A stretch of DNA of 16,237 nt, taken from NCBI GenBank assembly GCA_016286075.1, contig JAEERZ010000020.1, forward strand, positions 1 through 16,237. Reading direction: 5' to 3'. The notes under the pieces are model-generated. The model searched no databases. It was not told where the DNA came from and was given only the letters and a program-made list of their open reading frames with translations. Numbering within the stretch: position 1 is the stretch's first letter; each line of letters begins with the position of its first letter. Made by a program: the position numbers and the translations under genes. This DNA comes from Selenomonadaceae bacterium. Its GTDB lineage: Bacteria > Bacillota > Negativicutes > Selenomonadales > Selenomonadaceae. Positions 1 to 6,008 of this stretch are shown piece by piece.

Positions 1-1423
1 CGATAGCTTTTCGCAAAGCATTTGTGATTTTCCCGTTTTCTTTCCACTGCCGCAACCGCTTCAATGTCATCAAGCGGCTTCGAACAACCGTCGTCCGAAG
101 GCCGCGCTCCAAGAGCAGCGCTTCCTCCGTGGAATAACCCGACAAGCCTTCCAGCAGCGTCTCGTAAGCGAAGTTTCCCGCACCTCCTACCAAGTGATTT
201 TTCGGCGTGATGAAATCCTCATCCCTGACATTGGCCAGAAAGAAATTAGCCATTTCAATGACGTCTTCGGGATTTTCCAGGTATTTCAGCATCCCGCTGT
301 TCTTTCGCCAGTCTTTCCGGAACGCGGCCTTTATTTCCTTGGCGCAGTCTACGCCGAGCTGCGACGCGAGCCGGAGATTCTCTCCCTCCTCCGCTTTATG
401 GCGCATATAGTTCAGGCAGGAATCCGAGGACAGGACGGCGTCGGCTTCTTTTGCCATCGCCTGAAACTCCTCGTCCTCTTCTTCCGCATAATGAAGCTGT
501 ATGGCGCGGAGTACGCGGTAAATTTCCTCGTTCGGCATGGCGAGGCGCGCCTTGTCGATATAGGCCCGCACGAGCGCTTCCTCTTGCCCGTACGCCTCGA
601 TTCCGAGCACGGGGCCTCCGTCGGATTCGATGAGAGCTTCCAAGATTCTCCCCGCCGCAATAAAATCCTCGCTATTCCTGTCGGCAGCCTGCACGATTTC
701 CGGCAGGTCGATTTTCTCCGCGACGGCCAGCGCGGAATATTCGGGCATTACGTTATTGTTGACGCCTTCGCGCAAGAGCCAATCCCTGATCTCATCAGTA
801 GTCGGCTCCAAACCCGCCACGGCATGGATACGTCCCCAGCCGTGGGCTTTTTGCGCCATGCGAAAAACTTCCTCGTTTTTATTCTCCCAGTTATGGACGG
901 CAAACAGGGCAAACAGCGTGAATTCGTCCGACGCAGCCAGTTCGCGGATGGCTTGTTTGACCTCTTCGTCGTTCGAGACAGAGATGAGTTCCAAAATCGA
1001 CAGGGCAAGTTTTACTTCTTCCACCTCACGGGCGTAAAACAGCAGATGACGGGCAAACAGATAGAGATTTTGGGCGTCCAGCTCCTCGGTGTGGTCGAGA
1101 ATCCAATTCTGCGCGGCGTCAATATAGGCGAGCATGGAATGACTCTCATCTGGAAATACCTCGGACAACGCCATTTTCGCATGCGCGAAAACATGGGAGG
1201 CGCCTCGCCGCAATACCAGTATCAGCGGCGACAAATCAGGCGTTGCCAGCCGATTGTGGTAGCAGCAGACGCCGTCCCAAGCACCGTCGGCCCATGAAAT
1301 TCCCTCGGACTTGGAACTCCGCACGGAAAACGACGACGGCAATTCGCCGTTCGGCTGTATCGCCGCGTGAATCCGGTCATAAATGGACGGCACTTCGTCC
1401 CCCGGTCTGTACTTCGCCGTCAT
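1..1423 (-). CDS. Large helical protein of unknown function (C-terminus outside window)
   Basis: An uninterrupted minus-strand frame runs from an ATG at 1423 to the window edge, giving 474 codons and no stop. A GGAGG ribosome binding site sits 7 bases upstream of the ATG. The protein begins MTAKYRPGDEVPSIYDRIHA. It is rich in Glu, Ala and Leu, has no signal peptide or membrane segment, and from about residue 100 onward looks like successive amphipathic helices, as in HEAT/TPR-type solenoids. A distinctive stretch at about residues 190-235 includes AHGWGRIHAVAGLEPTTDEI. I recall this as typical of a Firmicutes family that often carries the name 'limonene hydroxylase' in databases. No oxygenase cofactor motif is visible, so I do not adopt that name. 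It lies 32 bases downstream of the macro-domain gene with no terminator between, so the two are probably co-transcribed. The family is uncertain; that it is a real gene is well supported by the frame, start and spacing. Confidence 0.85.
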   Translation of the reverse strand, partial: MTAKYRPGDEVPSIYDRIHAAIQPNGELPSSFSVRSSKSEGISWADGAWDGVCCYHNRLATPDLSPLILVLRRGASHVFAHAKMALSEVFPDESHSMLAYIDAAQNWILDHTEELDAQNLYLFARHLLFYAREVEEVKLALSILELISVSNDEEVKQAIRELAASDEFTLFALFAVHNWENKNEEVFRMAQKAHGWGRIHAVAGLEPTTDEIRDWLLREGVNNNVMPEYSALAVAEKIDLPEIVQAADRNSEDFIAAGRILEALIESDGGPVLGIEAYGQEEALVRAYIDKARLAMPNEEIYRVLRAIQLHYAEEEDEEFQAMAKEADAVLSSDSCLNYMRHKAEEGENLRLASQLGVDCAKEIKAAFRKDWRKNSGMLKYLENPEDVIEMANFFLANVRDEDFITPKNHLVGGAGNFAYETLLEGLSGYSTEEALLLERGLRTTVVRSRLMTLKRLRQWKENGKITNALRKAI

Positions 1424-1455
1424 TTTTTCGCCTCCGTTCAATTTGAATTATCATT

Positions 1456-2592
1456 TTATCCGAGGCAGGGCTGTCCAAAGGCGAACAGCGTCTCGTTGAT
1501 GGTAAAGATGTCGTACTCCTTCCGCTCGATGAAATACTCGACGATGATGTCCATCTTGTTGCTGTGAGTAATGGCGTAGCCCGCGCGGCCGATAAAGTCC
1601 TTTGTCTCGTCGAGATTCAGCTCCAGCGCGATGGACAGGGCAAGCGCCGTGGCCTTGCTCGGCTGATAGTCGGGCTTGTTCCGGATTTTTGAAAAATGCT
1701 TGCGGTCTATATTGGCGCGCTTATAAACGTCCGGATCGGTCTTGCCTTTTGCGTCAATCAACCGAAGCAGGGCTTCCGAAAAGGTGTCGTCCACCTCGTC
1801 CAGCAAATCGGGAAGAGAGCGCGGTTGCTTCGGCGCGGCAGCTTTTCCCGGAGAGCTTTCCGATACGCGTTTGGCTCTCGCCGAAGGGCTCCTCTTGCTT
1901 GCCCGTTTCTGCGGCTCGGGCATCGTGCTGTAGACCGTGAACGCCTCCATCGCCTGCGCGGCGCCTCCGTCCATCGGAACGGCTTCTTCCTCTTCATGGA
2001 ACAAAGTGTCCCGCATGACTCTTCTGCGCCTTTCGCGCTGCGCTTCCTCTTCGTCCATCAATGTCTCGACGTAATTCTCATCCAAATAATTCTGCACGTC
2101 GTCGAAAAGACTGCTGGAAATCTTGAAGGCTTTTCGGTCAAATATTACAAGATAAACATTGATTTCATGCTCGGCCAGGAATTCCCGGATGGCCTGTACC
2201 GCCGTGGCGATGGCAATCTCCGCAGGGCAGGCGAAAACGCCCGCCGAGATCAGCGGGAACGCAATCGAGTCGCATTTGTTGTCTATGGCAAGCTGGAGGG
2301 AATTTTTGTAGCAGCTGGCGAGCTGCTCCCGCTGCCCTTTCTTTCCTTCCTGCCAAATCGGCCCCACCGTGTGAACAACGTATTTCGCGGGGAGCTTGAA
2401 GCCGGGAGTGATGAACGCCGTCCCCGTGGCGATATCCCCGATTTTCTTTCGCGCCGCGATCAGCTCCGGCCCCGCGGCCCGATGAATGGCATAGTCCACG
2501 CCGCCGCCCACCTCCGGCGTCGGGTGCGCGCTGTTGACGATGACGTCCACATTCATTGTCGTGATGTCGTTTCTAACGATTTCCAACGGCAT
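1456..2592 (-). CDS. Macro-domain protein with C-terminal helix-turn-helix-like domain
   Basis: Residues 1-165 form a macro (Appr-1''-p) domain, which binds ADP-ribose and in many bacteria removes it from proteins or O-acetyl-ADP-ribose. Visible signatures are VDVIVNSAH, the GGGVDYAIHRAAGPEL loop, a TGTAFITPGF segment and PLISAGVFACP. In the usual NAAN...GGGVD motif the second Asn is here His23, while Asp33 is kept. Residues about 170-270 are charged and low in complexity, probably a disordered linker. The last ~105 residues (RANIDRKHFSKIRNKPDY onward) resemble an XRE-like helix-turn-helix followed by a helical tail that ends AFGQPCLG. I recall this tail on several Firmicutes signalling proteins. 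The ATG at 2592 is chosen because GGAGGAG lies 8 bases upstream; a GTG at 2601 would overlap that site. The gene is followed after 32 bases by the large helical protein. No DNA target or substrate can be named from sequence. Confidence 0.9.
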   Translation of the reverse strand: MPLEIVRNDITTMNVDVIVNSAHPTPEVGGGVDYAIHRAAGPELIAARKKIGDIATGTAFITPGFKLPAKYVVHTVGPIWQEGKKGQREQLASCYKNSLQLAIDNKCDSIAFPLISAGVFACPAEIAIATAVQAIREFLAEHEINVYLVIFDRKAFKISSSLFDDVQNYLDENYVETLMDEEEAQRERRRRVMRDTLFHEEEEAVPMDGGAAQAMEAFTVYSTMPEPQKRASKRSPSARAKRVSESSPGKAAAPKQPRSLPDLLDEVDDTFSEALLRLIDAKGKTDPDVYKRANIDRKHFSKIRNKPDYQPSKATALALSIALELNLDETKDFIGRAGYAITHSNKMDIIVEYFIERKEYDIFTINETLFAFGQPCLG

Positions 2593-2648
2593 GAAAACCA
2601 CTCCTCCTCGATTTCAGCAATATAAATTTCGCAATTCGACTCGACTAT

Positions 2649-2719
2649 GAAATTTCTGAAGTAAGAAAATAGGAAAGTAGGAAAGTAAGAAAATCCTACT
2701 TTCTTACCTCAGAAATTTG
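2649..2719. repeat. 71-bp palindromic dispersed repeat, copy 1
   Basis: An AT-rich element whose outer arms are inverted copies: the left end AAATTTCTGAAGTAAGAAA pairs with the right end TTTCTTACCTCAGAAATTT, one G/T position apart. The interior holds 8-base steps of the form AGTAGGAA. It begins 3 bases after the stop codon of the DUF1294 gene and ends about 57 bases before the macro-domain start. Read on the plus strand it matches the second copy (13784-13854) read on the minus strand at 61 of 71 positions by hand alignment. Confidence 0.85.
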
Positions 2720-2722
2720 CAA

Positions 2723-3004
2723 TCAAAATATATGCAGATAAATCAGTCCCGCAATTTGCAATATCAATAATAACGGCACGCCGTACTTGAATTTCAAATG
2801 CAGCGTCTTGTGGCGAAAGAGAACCATCGCCGCCAGCGCGCCGAGACTGCCGCCAAACAGCGCGATCAGCAGCAATATCTTTTCCGGCACGCGCCGCCAA
2901 CCCCGCTTAGCGCACATTTTATCGCAGCCATAAAGAACGAAGGCGAAAAGATTGACGACAAACAAACAGCTTGCCGCAATGAAATGAATATCGCTCGTAC
3001 GCAT
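2723..3004 (-). CDS. DUF1294 small membrane protein
   Basis: A 93-residue protein with three predicted membrane segments, at about residues 5-26, 42-62 and 71-91. Between the first two is a basic cytoplasmic stretch, YGCDKMCAKRGWRRVPE. The sequence GGSLGALAAMVLFRHKT followed by a Lys-rich KFK turn is the hallmark of the DUF1294 family (YsdA-like in Bacillus). The function is unknown; the protein should sit in the cytoplasmic membrane. The length is normal for the short form of the family. The ATG at 3004 has only a modest ribosome binding site (AGGT 5 bases upstream, with AGGAGA further up). It appears to have its own promoter and is isolated from mmdC by a terminator. Confidence 0.85.
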   Translation of the reverse strand: MRTSDIHFIAASCLFVVNLFAFVLYGCDKMCAKRGWRRVPEKILLLIALFGGSLGALAAMVLFRHKTLHLKFKYGVPLLLILQIAGLIYLHIF

Positions 3005-3071
3005 CTTCTACCTGATTTCTCCTATCCTGCAAACATAAGGACCTCAAACTGTTCCACGCAATTCCTTTTCC

Positions 3072-3100
3072 ATTATAATACGACAAATTTCGATTGACTA
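3072..3100 (-). promoter_or_regulatory. Sigma-A promoter for the DUF1294 gene
   Basis: On the minus strand a -35 of TAGTCA (3095-3100, four of six consensus bases) is separated by 17 bases from a perfect TATAAT -10 (3072-3077). Transcription would start near 3065, leaving a leader of about 60 bases before the ATG at 3004. It lies just downstream of the mmdC terminator, as expected for an independent unit. Confidence 0.7.
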
Positions 3101-3123
3101 TATGAAGAAACGAAAAAGGCATA

Positions 3124-3156
3124 GAAAAAGCGCCCTCCCGAAGGAGAGCGCTTTTG
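3124..3156 (-). terminator. Rho-independent terminator after mmdC
   Basis: On the minus strand AAAAGCGC pairs with GCGCTTTT. An inner CTCC/GGAG stem is closed by a TTCG tetraloop, and a run of T follows the 3' arm. It sits about 12 bases after the mmdC stop. The A-rich 5' arm and T-rich 3' arm make it potentially bidirectional, but no convergent gene is present. Confidence 0.9.
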
Positions 3157-3167
3157 TTTGGCTTGAA

Positions 3168-3569
3168 TTAGCCGAGGATGATGAGAGCGTCGCCGGCCTT
3201 AACCGTCTGACCCTCAGCAACGTTGACAGCCTTGACCGTCGCATCAGCGTCAGCAAGGATCTCGTTCTGCATCTTCATAGCCTCGAGCATCATCATGTTC
3301 TCGCCAGCCTTGACCTGCTGACCCTCTTTAACGAGGACCTTCAGGATCTTACCAGGCATCGGAGCGTTGATGGCATGCTCGCCAGCGCCAGCAGCCTTCG
3401 CAGCCGGAGCAGCCGGAGCGGCCGGAGCCGGAGCGGGAGCCGGAGCAGCGGCCGGAGCCGGAGCAGCAGCGCGCGGAGCAGCAGCTACAGGAGCAGCGGA
3501 ACCGCCGACTTCCTCAACCTCAACAGCATAGGAGCTTCCATTTACAGTAATGTTAAATTTTTTTGCCAC
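3168..3569 (-). CDS. mmdC: Biotin carrier protein of methylmalonyl-CoA decarboxylase/transcarboxylase (gamma / 1.3S type)
   Basis: A 133-residue biotin acceptor. The N-terminus (AKKFNITVNGSSYAVEVEEV) is the usual short beta segment that docks to the carboxyltransferase. Residues about 25-63 are an Ala/Pro hinge. The C-terminal ~70 residues are a biotinyl domain with EAMKM, whose Lys is biotinylated, and an upstream NAPMPGKI turn. It shuttles carboxybiotin to or from MmdA. The start is taken as GTG at 3569, because GGAGGG lies exactly 7 bases upstream; a TTG at 3584 would overlap that site. The gene follows mmdA after a 125-base structured spacer and precedes a strong terminator. A free-standing carrier fits both the sodium-pumping decarboxylase and the Propionibacterium-type transcarboxylase. 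Confidence 0.92.
   Translation of the reverse strand: MAKKFNITVNGSSYAVEVEEVGGSAAPVAAAPRAAAPAPAAAPAPAPAPAAPAAPAAKAAGAGEHAINAPMPGKILKVLVKEGQQVKAGENMMMLEAMKMQNEILADADATVKAVNVAEGQTVKAGDALIILG
3401..3506 (-). repeat. Low-complexity Ala/Pro hinge-coding repeat in mmdC
   Basis: A degenerate 6-base period of the GGAGCC/GGAGCA kind on the plus strand encodes the alternating Ala-Pro hinge of the biotin carrier. Such flexible linkers are normal in biotinyl and lipoyl carriers. The perfect and near-perfect units make the length of this tract prone to slippage between strains. Confidence 0.8.
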
Positions 3570-3608
3570 TTGGATTCCCTCCAAATTTGTATTTTTATTT
3601 GAACGCCG

Positions 3609-3638
3609 GCCTAACCGAGCCTTGCGGCGCGGTCAGGC
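3609..3638 (-). ncRNA. GNRA-capped stem-loop in the mmdA-mmdC spacer
   Basis: On the minus strand GCCTGACCG pairs with CGGTTAGGC (nine pairs, one G-U). After a single C/U mismatch, GCC pairs with GGC around a GCAA tetraloop. No T-run follows, so it is not a standard terminator. It lies about 27 bases before the mmdC ribosome binding site and may set mRNA stability or the MmdA:MmdC ratio. The role is inference. Confidence 0.5.
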
Positions 3639-3665
3639 TGCGTCGTCCACAATGGTACACTGCTC

Positions 3666-3682
3666 TTCCGCAGAGTGCGGAA
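3666..3682 (-). ncRNA. Short hairpin just after the mmdA stop
   Basis: A perfect 7-base stem TTCCGCA/TGCGGAA closes a 3-base loop, 12 bases downstream of the mmdA stop codon. There is no T-tract on the 3' side for the minus-strand transcript, so full termination is unlikely. Together with the hairpin at 3609-3638 it makes this spacer strongly structured. Confidence 0.45.
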
Positions 3683-3694
3683 AAAGTTCGCCGA

Positions 3695-5224
3695 TTAAAG
3701 CGGAATGTTGCCGTGCTTCTTCGCCGGGCCGACTTCGCGCTTCGTAGCGAGCATATTCAGGGACTGAATGATGCGCGGACGAGTCTGCTTCGGCTCGATG
3801 ACATAGTCGACATAGCCGCGCTCCGCAGCTTTGTACGGAGTAGCGAACTCGGCGACATAGTCCGCAGTCTTCTGATCCTTGTCCGGATCCTTGCGGAAGA
3901 TGATGTTCGCAGCACCCGCCGGGCCCATAACCGCGATCTCGGAGGACGGCCAAGCGATGACCTGGTCCGCGCCGACTTCGCGCGAGCACATAGCGATGTA
4001 GGAACCGCCGTAAGACTTGCGGAGGATGACGGTGATCTTGGGAACCGTCGCCTCGGAATACGCATAGAGCATCTTCGCGCCGTGACGGATAATGCCCTTG
4101 TACTCCTGATCCGTGCCCGGCAGGAAGCCCGGGACGTCGACGAGGTTCAGCAGAGGAATGTTGAACGCGTCGCAGAAACGGATGAAGCGCGAGCTCTTAT
4201 CGGAAGCGTCAACGTCGAGGCAGCCCGCCATGACGTTCGGCTGGTTCGCAATGATACCGACCGTGCGGCCGTCAAAGCGAGCGAAGCAGGTGATGATGTT
4301 CTTCGCGAAATGCTCGTGCACTTCGTAGAACTCGCCGTTGTCGGCGATCATCTTGATAACGTCCTTCATATTATAAGGAGCGTTCGGGTTGTCAGGAATA
4401 ATCGTGTTCAGAGCCTCGTCCATGCGGAGCGGGGAGTCGGACGTCTCAACCAGCGGCGTCTCCTCCATGTTGTTGCTCGGCAGGAAGCTCAGCAGATAGC
4501 GGATCTGCTTGATGCAGTCCTCATCGTTCTCAGCCGCGAAGTGCGCAACGCCGGAAACCGTGTTGTGCGTCATAGCGCCGCCGAGCTGCTCAGCCGTGAT
4601 CTCCTCGCCGGTAACCGTCTTGATAACGGCCGGGCCGGTGATGAACATCTGGCTGGTGTTCTTAACCATGTAAATGAAGTCGGTGATGGCCGGGGAATAA
4701 ACCGCGCCGCCGGCAGACGGACCCATGATGGCCGAAATCTGCGGAACAACGCCCGAAGCAGCCGTATTGCGGAAGAAGATTCCGCCGTAACCGGAAAGCG
4801 CATCGACAGCTTCCTGGATACGAGCTCCGCCGGAGTCGTTCAGACCGACGCACGGAGCGCCCATCTTCATGGCAAGGTCCTGGACCTTCCAGATCTTGTG
4901 CGCGTGCTTCTCACCAAGGGAGCCGCCCTCAACCGTGAAGTCCTGCGCGAACGCGTATACGAGACGGCCGTCAACCGTACCGTAGCCGCAGACAACGCCT
5001 TCGCCCGGGAGCTCTTTCTTGTCCTGGCCGAAGTTCACGCAGCGGTGGTGAACGAGAGCATCGAGTTCAACGAAGGTGCCTTCGTCAAACAGCAGATCCA
5101 GACGCTCGTGAGCAGTCAGCTTGCCTTTGCTGTGCTGCTTCTCGATGGCCTTCTCGCCGCCGCCCATGCGGACGTGCTCGATTTTCTCCTTCGCCTGTTT
5201 GATTCTTTCCTGAACAGTAGCCAT
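3695..5224 (-). CDS. mmdA: Methylmalonyl-CoA decarboxylase alpha subunit / transcarboxylase 12S-type carboxyltransferase
   Basis: A 509-residue carboxyltransferase, the usual length for MmdA. It moves the carboxyl group of (S)-methylmalonyl-CoA to biotin on MmdC, releasing propionyl-CoA in the cytoplasm. The N-terminal half has the acyl-CoA carboxyltransferase signature (LNDSGGARIQEAVDAL near residue 130) and PSAGGAVYSPAITDF. The C-terminal half carries the second crotonase-like fold with DVPGFLPGTDQEY, a GGSYIAM oxyanion loop and AVMGPAGAANIIF. The ATG at 5224 is supported by AGGAGGT 5 bases upstream. It is followed by mmdC. No OadB-like membrane beta subunit and no OadG-like delta subunit lie beside it, unlike the Veillonella mmdADECB cluster I know of. 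The paralogous propionyl-CoA carboxylase beta chain is a possible alternative, but the pathway neighbours favour MmdA. Confidence 0.93.
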   Translation of the reverse strand: MATVQERIKQAKEKIEHVRMGGGEKAIEKQHSKGKLTAHERLDLLFDEGTFVELDALVHHRCVNFGQDKKELPGEGVVCGYGTVDGRLVYAFAQDFTVEGGSLGEKHAHKIWKVQDLAMKMGAPCVGLNDSGGARIQEAVDALSGYGGIFFRNTAASGVVPQISAIMGPSAGGAVYSPAITDFIYMVKNTSQMFITGPAVIKTVTGEEITAEQLGGAMTHNTVSGVAHFAAENDEDCIKQIRYLLSFLPSNNMEETPLVETSDSPLRMDEALNTIIPDNPNAPYNMKDVIKMIADNGEFYEVHEHFAKNIITCFARFDGRTVGIIANQPNVMAGCLDVDASDKSSRFIRFCDAFNIPLLNLVDVPGFLPGTDQEYKGIIRHGAKMLYAYSEATVPKITVILRKSYGGSYIAMCSREVGADQVIAWPSSEIAVMGPAGAANIIFRKDPDKDQKTADYVAEFATPYKAAERGYVDYVIEPKQTRPRIIQSLNMLATKREVGPAKKHGNIPL

Positions 5225-5276
5225 ATTCTACCTCCTAAAGGGTATTATATTTGGATATTTCGATTACCCATGCTCT

Positions 5277-5305
5277 ATTTTGCACGATAATCCGATTTTT
5301 TGCAA
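5277..5305 (-). promoter_or_regulatory. Possible promoter for mmdA-mmdC
   Basis: On the minus strand TTGCAA (5300-5305) and CAAAAT (5277-5282) are separated by 17 bases, each with four of six consensus bases, in an AT-rich stretch. The start would fall near 5270, about 45 bases before the ATG. A TATAAT at 5244-5249 also exists but would place the transcript start on top of the ribosome binding site. The presence of a terminator-like hairpin upstream makes a promoter here plausible. Confidence 0.4.
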
Positions 5306-5360
5306 GCATTTTCTGAAAAAGATTTGAAAAAACTTACAGAAAAATGAATTCCAAGAACAA

Positions 5361-5398
5361 ATCATACCCCATAACGGTTTTCCGGTATGGGGCATGAT
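5361..5398 (-). terminator. Terminator-like hairpin after the epimerase gene
   Basis: On the minus strand ATCATGCCCCATA pairs with TATGGGGTATGAT (one G-U). An inner CGG/CCG sits around an AAAA loop after a C/T mismatch, and a moderately T-rich TTTGTTCTT follows. It begins about 86 bases after the epimerase stop. It would end the CoA-transferase-to-epimerase transcript, at least partly, separating it from mmdA-mmdC. Confidence 0.65.
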
Positions 5399-5424
5399 CT
5401 CTCTTTATTCAGTTTTCGACACGG

Positions 5425-5481
5425 ATTGCGCGGTTCTGAAAGCCTGCCGCTCTTTTCCGACAAAGCTATTCATCGCGCAAT
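5425..5481 (-). ncRNA. Stem-closed loop in the 3' region of the epimerase transcript
   Basis: A perfect 8-base inverted repeat, ATTGCGCG (5425-5432) and CGCGCAAT (5474-5481), closes a 41-base loop directly after the epimerase stop and ahead of the terminator-like hairpin. No known RNA family is recognised. It may be a 3' stability element or part of a leader for mmdA. Confidence 0.35.
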
Positions 5482-5484
5482 GCC

Positions 5485-5925
5485 TCAATAAGCCTCACGC
5501 TTGTCGCGGAGTTCGCAGATTTCGAGCAGAATGCCGCCCGTGGATTTCGGGTGAATGAACGCAATGTCCGCTCCGCCAGCGCCGCGGCGAGCCTTCTTGT
5601 CGATCATCTTAACGCCCTTCTCCTGGAGTTCTTCGATAGCAGCGTCGATGTTGTCAACGCGCAGCGCGACGTGCTGAATGCCGCCCTTGCCGCCGTTGCC
5701 TTCCATCCACTTCGCAATCGGGCTGTCCGGAGCCGTCGCGACCAAAAGCTCAACCTGGCTGCCATTCCACATCGGATGGAACACCGTCGTGACCTTCTGC
5801 TCGGCAACCGTCTCTTTACCGCTGCAGGGAACGCCCATGCACTCGGCCCAGAACTTGCTGCCCTCATCGAGATCGGCACAGGCCACGCCAAGATGGTCTA
5901 CGCCAAGAACGTGAAACTTACTCAT
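5485..5925 (-). CDS. mce: Methylmalonyl-CoA epimerase
   Basis: A 146-residue protein of the vicinal oxygen chelate (glyoxalase-like) superfamily. It interconverts (R)- and (S)-methylmalonyl-CoA, linking the mutase to the decarboxylase. Two beta-alpha-beta-beta-beta modules are visible. Likely metal-site residues are His11 (DHLGVA), Gln57 (GSQVELL), His85 (GIQHVAL) and Glu135 (LLEICE), matching the family pattern. A KARRGAGGADIAFIHP segment near residue 111 is also typical. The ATG at 5925 is preferred because GGAGG sits 7 bases upstream. The frame is open further upstream to 6012, but that extension (beginning MRIHRGWKMAIQ) is basic and Cys-rich, unlike the family, and almost reaches the meaB stop. 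It follows meaB after an 83-base spacer. Confidence 0.95.
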   Translation of the reverse strand: MSKFHVLGVDHLGVACADLDEGSKFWAECMGVPCSGKETVAEQKVTTVFHPMWNGSQVELLVATAPDSPIAKWMEGNGGKGGIQHVALRVDNIDAAIEELQEKGVKMIDKKARRGAGGADIAFIHPKSTGGILLEICELRDKREAY

Positions 5926-6008
5926 GTGAATTCCTCCCATTTTCTTTTTATTTTTGGAACAGCCACAAGCGCAAGGCTGTATGGCCATTTTCCATCCACG
6001 GTGAATTC

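Noticed and set aside
194..1297. A 367-codon plus-strand frame at the left end
   Set aside because: Antisense to the minus-strand helical protein, which has a strong ribosome binding site and a coherent acidic, helical composition, while this frame looks like reverse-strand noise.
3401..3506. Tandem repeat as a possible CRISPR or mobile element
   Set aside because: It is the in-frame Ala/Pro hinge of the biotin carrier, with no spacers or terminal repeats.
3563..5290. A 575-codon plus-strand frame opposite mmdA
   Set aside because: Antisense shadow of mmdA, extending through its upstream spacer, with no family resemblance and no start signals.
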